Part shown: positions 5,129-8,388 of the stretch, piece by piece
Numbering within the stretch: position 1 is the stretch's first letter
How the letters are laid out: every line of letters begins with the position of its first letter
Assembly (NCBI GenBank): GCA_018679695.1
Contig: JAHHKH010000454.1
Location: 1-8,388, forward strand
Direction: 5' to 3'
Origin: Maribacter sp.
GTDB taxonomy: Bacteria > Bacteroidota > Bacteroidia > Flavobacteriales > Flavobacteriaceae
DNA: 8,388 bases
The notes under the pieces: model-generated
The model's database searches: none
Seen by the model: only the letters and a program-made list of their open reading frames with translations
Told to the model about the DNA's origin: nothing
Position numbers and translations under genes: made by a program

Positions 5129-6322
5129 ATGATCACCATTGACGATTTTAATTTTGAGAGCAAAAAAGCATTGATTCGAGTTGATTTCAATGTGCCGTTG
5201 GATGAAGATTTCAATGTAACCGACACCAATAGAATTGAAGCCGCCAAACCTACAATAATAAAGGTTTTGGAAGATGGAGGGAGTGCGGTACTGATGAGTC
5301 ACTTGGGTAGGCCTAAAGGCAAAAGAGATGCCACCATGTCACTTGAACATATTTGTAACAAGGTTTCCGAGATTATAGGGGTACAAGTAAAATTCGTTCA
5401 TGACTGCATAGGCGAAGAGGCAGAAAAGGCCGTTGCCGAACTAAAGAAGGGAGAGGTGCTCTTATTGGAAAATCTTCGTTTTCATAGCGAAGAAACTTCA
5501 GGTGACGTGGCTTTTGCCCAACAACTATCCAAACTAGGGGATGTTTATGTGAATGATGCCTTTGGCACCGCACACAGAGCCCATGCCTCTACAACCATAG
5601 TTGCCCAATTCTTTCCTGGCGAAAAATGTTTTGGTTATCTATTGGCTAAAGAGATCAAATCGATTGAAAAAGTAATGCGCACAGGTGAAAAACCGGTTTT
5701 GGCAATTCTTGGTGGCGCTAAGGTATCTTCCAAGATAACCATCATTGAAAATATTTTGGATAAGGTAGATCATTTGATTATCGGTGGTGGTATGACCTAT
5801 ACCTTTGTCAAAGCCCAGGGTGGTCAGGTAGGGGATTCAATTTGTGAGGATGATAAAATGGATCTCGCAATGAGCATACTTGCACAAGCGAAGGCAAAAA
5901 GAGTTGAGGTTCATATTCCCGTGGATGTTTTGGCTGCTAATGATTTTAGCAATGATGCTGAGACACAAGTTGTTGATGTGGACAAAATACCAGCAGGGTG
6001 GCAAGGTTTGGATGCCGGCCCGAAAACATTGGAAATGTTTAAGGAGGTTATACTAAATAGTAAAACCATTCTTTGGAATGGCCCAGTGGGTGTTTTTGAA
6101 ATGGAAAAATTTGCCAAGGGAACAATAAGTGTTGGTAATTTTATTGATGAAGCAACCCAAAAGGGTGCATTTTCCCTCGTAGGCGGCGGTGATTCCGTAG
6201 CTGCTGTAAAGCAATTCGGGTTCCAAGAAAAGGTTAGTTATGTTTCTACCGGAGGAGGGGCTATGTTAGAAAGCCTTGAAGGGAAAACATTACCAGGTAT
6301 CGCTGCAATATTAGAGGGTTAA
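5129..6322 (+). CDS. pgk: Phosphoglycerate kinase
   Basis: This glycolytic enzyme of the cytoplasm moves the phosphate of 1,3-bisphosphoglycerate to ADP, giving 3-phosphoglycerate and ATP; the reaction is reversible for gluconeogenesis. The 397-residue protein has normal full length. Family features in order: RVDFNVPLD at 17-25 (substrate Asp19 and Asn21), SHLGRPKG at 57-64, NLRF at 115-118 (Arg117), and HRAHAS at 149-154 (Arg150). In the nucleotide domain are GGAKVSSK at 195-202, WNGPVGVFE at 316-324 and GGGDSVAAV at 352-360. The start at 5129 (MITIDDFNFESKKALIRVDF) is preferred over the in-frame ATG at 5084, because the longer version adds 15 residues absent from usual family members and begins upstream of the -7 box. 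It is divergent from holB. A 115-nt spacer separates it from the transglycosylase gene, without a clear terminator. Confidence 0.97.
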   Translation: MITIDDFNFESKKALIRVDFNVPLDEDFNVTDTNRIEAAKPTIIKVLEDGGSAVLMSHLGRPKGKRDATMSLEHICNKVSEIIGVQVKFVHDCIGEEAEKAVAELKKGEVLLLENLRFHSEETSGDVAFAQQLSKLGDVYVNDAFGTAHRAHASTTIVAQFFPGEKCFGYLLAKEIKSIEKVMRTGEKPVLAILGGAKVSSKITIIENILDKVDHLIIGGGMTYTFVKAQGGQVGDSICEDDKMDLAMSILAQAKAKRVEVHIPVDVLAANDFSNDAETQVVDVDKIPAGWQGLDAGPKTLEMFKEVILNSKTILWNGPVGVFEMEKFAKGTISVGNFIDEATQKGAFSLVGGGDSVAAVKQFGFQEKVSYVSTGGGAMLESLEGKTLPGIAAILEG

Positions 6323-6334
6323 GGGCGTTATCGA

Positions 6335-6423
6335 TTAACGGGAGTTGACCTGACAAAACATACTTTAAGTATTTATATTTTATTCTTTCAAAAAAAAATA
6401 CGATTTTCGTTAGTACCCGTTAA
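6335..6423. repeat. Spaced inverted repeat in the pgk downstream spacer
   Basis: TTAACGGG (6335-6342) and CCCGTTAA (6416-6423) are 8-bp inverted repeats near the two ends of the 115-nt spacer between pgk and the transglycosylase gene. The left arm also overlaps a weak hairpin, CGTTA/TAACG (6326-6340). Neither has a T-run, so they are not clear terminators. No good promoter box is seen in this spacer. A regulatory role is only possible. Confidence 0.25.
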
Positions 6424-6437
6424 CTAAAGAGGGTCCT

Positions 6438-8081
6438 ATGTTTTCAATTAAAACTTCTTATTTAAGTATATTCTTTATTGCGCTGATAGGAATTCCAGTA
6501 GCGGCTCAAGAAGTCGAAGACGCCTCAACAGAGCGGGCCAGTCCGATCGAATCCAGGGACATGGCTTTGGACACCCTCGTAATCGATATGGAGGGAGAAA
6601 GGCAAACTGAACTCCTGGAATCTGGAAATACCATTGATGACAATGCATTACCTGTGGTAGTAATTGGCGAGAAGGAAACCTTTGATTTGAAGGATATTGA
6701 AATTGCTGCCAAATACGATAGTCTTTGGATGAAGGAGTTGAATAGGAATTTGGCGCTTTATGATGATATGTATAATGAGGTGGTAAATCTAAATCCCAAT
6801 CTTGTTACCGAAAGCACCTTGAATACCGATACGCTTAAATTGAGATTGGAAAGATTGAATCAAAAAACGCCCTTCAATGTTGCTTATAATCCTTCTTTGG
6901 AGAATGTAATCAAGTCATTCCTGGTTCGTAAACGAGGTTTGATCGAAAGGATGTTAACCGTAAGTCAGTTCTATTTCCCACTTTTCGAAGAGCAATTGGA
7001 CAATCATGACATTCCTTTGGAAATGAAGTATTTGGCCATAGTTGAATCTGCCTTGAATCCCAGGGCAAGATCAAGGGTTGGCGCTACTGGTCTTTGGCAG
7101 TTCATGTATGGCACAGGCAAAATGTACAATTTAAATGTAAGCAGTTATGTTGACGAGCGCAGTGATCCCATTAAATCAACCGAAGCGGCTTGTCTCTATT
7201 TATCCAAGCTTTATGACATCTTTGACGATTGGGATTTGGCATTGGCCGCATATAATTCAGGACCAGGCAATGTAAACAAGGCCATCCGGCGATCAGGCGG
7301 CTATAAAAATTACTGGAATATTCGAAGAAATCTTCCACGTGAAACAGCGGGATACGTTCCTGCTTTTTTGGCTACTATGTATCTTTTCGAGTATGCCGAG
7401 GAACATGGCATCAAGGCCCAGAAAGTTGACCGCACTTATTTTGAGACCGATACCATACATGTTAAAAACCTAATTACATTTGACCAGATTTCAGAACTGG
7501 TCGGGGTAAGCACAGATGAATTGAAACTACTCAACCCTTCCTATAAATTGAATATTATACCTTATGTTAAAGGAAAGAATTACACTTTAAGACTTCCAAA
7601 GTCGGCCATTGGTAAATTTGTAGCAAATGAAGAGGCAATCTATGCACATGTGAATGAGCAATTAAAGAGCAAGGAATCGCCATTACCCCAATTGGTCAAA
7701 GCTGATGATCGCATTCGATATAAAGTTCGTAGCGGTGATTATCTTGGTAAAATAGCGGAACGATATGGTGTAGGGGTAAGCCAGATAAAAAGATGGAATG
7801 GATTAAGAAGTAACAATCTGCGTGTGGGTCAACGCCTGACCATTTACTCTAGAAAACCGGTATTGTCCTCTAAAAGCGCTTCGAAAAGCACCAAAAGCCC
7901 CACAAATAGTTCAAATGTGGCAGGCGCAAAGGTGCATACTGTTAAAAGCGGGGATTCTCTTTGGACCATTTCAAGAAAATATCCTGGAATTAGTATCGAG
8001 AATTTACGGGAATGGAACGGTATTAGTGGTAATAATCTAAAACCGGGCACAAAATTAAAATTGTGCGATTGTTCATCGTAA
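6438..8081 (+). CDS. MltD-like lytic transglycosylase with LysM repeats
   Basis: This is a 547-residue envelope enzyme expected to cut the glycan chain of peptidoglycan between MurNAc and GlcNAc, forming 1,6-anhydroMurNAc ends. A signal peptide (about 1-23, ending PVAA before QEV) exports it; there is no lipobox. Residues 25-90 are an acidic, probably flexible segment. The SLT domain (about 185-310) has the catalytic Glu203 in VESALNP, then GLWQFM at 218-223, AYNSGPGNV at 271-279 and LPRETAGYVP at 299-308, as in MltD. Two clear LysM repeats (about 427-470 and 498-543) for glycan binding are joined by a Ser/Lys/Thr-rich linker (471-496). Residues 340-388 look like a third, weaker LysM. The protein ends in an unusual Cys-Asp-Cys-Ser-Ser. 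The DUF4837-like lipoprotein gene follows after 13 nt, so the two are probably one transcript. A parS-like site lies within the LPRET codons. Confidence 0.93.
   Translation: MFSIKTSYLSIFFIALIGIPVAAQEVEDASTERASPIESRDMALDTLVIDMEGERQTELLESGNTIDDNALPVVVIGEKETFDLKDIEIAAKYDSLWMKELNRNLALYDDMYNEVVNLNPNLVTESTLNTDTLKLRLERLNQKTPFNVAYNPSLENVIKSFLVRKRGLIERMLTVSQFYFPLFEEQLDNHDIPLEMKYLAIVESALNPRARSRVGATGLWQFMYGTGKMYNLNVSSYVDERSDPIKSTEAACLYLSKLYDIFDDWDLALAAYNSGPGNVNKAIRRSGGYKNYWNIRRNLPRETAGYVPAFLATMYLFEYAEEHGIKAQKVDRTYFETDTIHVKNLITFDQISELVGVSTDELKLLNPSYKLNIIPYVKGKNYTLRLPKSAIGKFVANEEAIYAHVNEQLKSKESPLPQLVKADDRIRYKVRSGDYLGKIAERYGVGVSQIKRWNGLRSNNLRVGQRLTIYSRKPVLSSKSASKSTKSPTNSSNVAGAKVHTVKSGDSLWTISRKYPGISIENLREWNGISGNNLKPGTKLKLCDCSS
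7331..7346. other. Second parS-like site inside the transglycosylase gene
   Basis: TCTTCCACGTGAAACA matches parS consensus TGTTnCACGTGnAACA at 13 of 14 fixed positions, with C for G at position 2. The right half-site GTGAAACA is perfect. It lies 6.3 kb from the perfect site at 1014-1029. It encodes Leu-Pro-Arg-Glu-Thr, a conserved motif of MltD-type enzymes, so part of the match may come from protein constraint. Coding-region parS sites are well known in other bacteria. Binding by ParB is inferred. Confidence 0.5.
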
Positions 8082-8094
8082 ATCAAAATTAGCT

Positions 8095-8388
8095 ATGAGA
8101 CATTTTAAATTACTGCTTATTCTTTTATTCGTTATTGTATTATCCTGCAAGGATGGAAGCAAAAAAAGTTACCTGCCCAGTTCAATAGGCGCCATAAATA
8201 CAATGATTGTTGTAATTGACAATGAGTTGTGGAAATCCAAGGTTGGCGATAAGGTACGTGAGCATTTTGCGGCCTCGACCTTGGGATTGACAATGGATGA
8301 ACCCCTGTTTTCAATTATCCAGGTGCCACCCGAGGTGTTTTCTGGGACAGTTCGTAAAACAAGGTCTGTCCTTTATGTTCAAAAAGAT
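8095..8388 (+). CDS. DUF4837-like lipoprotein, 5' part
   Basis: The reading frame is open from ATG at 8095 to the window edge, giving 98 residues with no stop. The start is a clear lipoprotein signal peptide: MRHFK, a hydrophobic core at about 6-16, and the lipobox Val-Leu-Ser-Cys with Cys at 18, followed by KDGSKKS. The Lys-Asp after the Cys faintly resembles Bacteroidota surface-export signals but lacks a full acidic cluster. The mature start, with LPSSIGAINTMIVVIDNELWKSKVGD and then DEPLFSIIQVPPEVFSG and VRKTRSVLYV, resembles the DUF4837 family of Bacteroidota, whose function is unknown. It follows the transglycosylase stop codon by 13 nt, so the two are probably co-transcribed, and a link to peptidoglycan or envelope maintenance is a reasonable guess from context only. 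The 3' end lies outside the window. Confidence 0.85.
   Translation, partial: MRHFKLLLILLFVIVLSCKDGSKKSYLPSSIGAINTMIVVIDNELWKSKVGDKVREHFAASTLGLTMDEPLFSIIQVPPEVFSGTVRKTRSVLYVQKD

Noticed and set aside
6335..6423. The TTAACGGG/CCCGTTAA pair as ends of an inserted element
   Set aside because: The 73 nt between the arms contain no coding sequence, no flanking direct repeats were seen, and 8-bp arms are too short to support a mobile element.
7844..8086. An 80-codon minus-strand frame opposite the LysM region
   Set aside because: It is antisense to well-supported LysM coding sequence and has no independent signal.
1..8388. A defence island, CRISPR array, insertion sequence, tRNA/rRNA gene or new multi-gene system
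   Set aside because: No direct-repeat array, transposase, integrase, nuclease or toxin motif, or tRNA cloverleaf was found. The genes are mostly housekeeping and envelope functions in a normal arrangement.

Overview
The window looks like chromosomal DNA from a member of the Bacteroidota, most probably family Flavobacteriaceae. The reasons are: AT-rich coding sequence with little Shine-Dalgarno signal; promoter-like -7 boxes of the Bacteroidota form TAnnTTTG before several genes; many short lipoprotein signals; and a set of proteins typical of that family (OmpH/Skp-like lipoprotein, DoxX-like membrane protein, LysM lytic transglycosylase, DUF4837-type lipoprotein). Genus cannot be fixed from the sequence alone.

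Layout. (1) 1-1004: the 3' half of mnmG (tRNA wobble-uridine modification), cut by the window edge. (2) 1005-1166: an intergenic spacer carrying a perfect 16-bp parS centromere site, TGTTCCACGTGGAACA, at 1014-1029. (3) 1167-2532: a small unknown lipoprotein gene whose end overlaps a class I SAM methyltransferase gene by 23 nt, so the two are likely translationally coupled. (4) 2533-2857: a 325-nt gene-free spacer with a promoter-like element near its end. (5) 2858-3364: an OmpH/Skp-like lipoprotein, closed by a strong hairpin terminator at 3387-3414. (6) Minus strand, 5005 down to 3418: holB (DNA polymerase III delta') followed by a DoxX-like membrane protein gene, with a run of nine G between them. 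These converge on the Skp-like gene. (7) 5129-6322: pgk, divergent from holB. (8) 6438-8081: a periplasmic MltD-like lytic transglycosylase with LysM repeats. (9) 8095-8388: the start of a DUF4837-like lipoprotein, cut by the window edge.

Most genes are housekeeping or cell-envelope functions: tRNA modification, replication clamp loading, glycolysis, outer-membrane protein chaperoning and peptidoglycan remodelling. There is no sign of a mobile element, CRISPR array, toxin-antitoxin or phage-defence island.

The most notable signal is not a gene. It is the perfect parS next to mnmG plus a near-perfect second copy (13 of 14 fixed positions) inside the transglycosylase gene at 7331-7346. Together they suggest that this segment is part of the ParB-binding centromere region and lies near the replication origin. 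I found no convincing evidence of a wholly undescribed multi-gene system.
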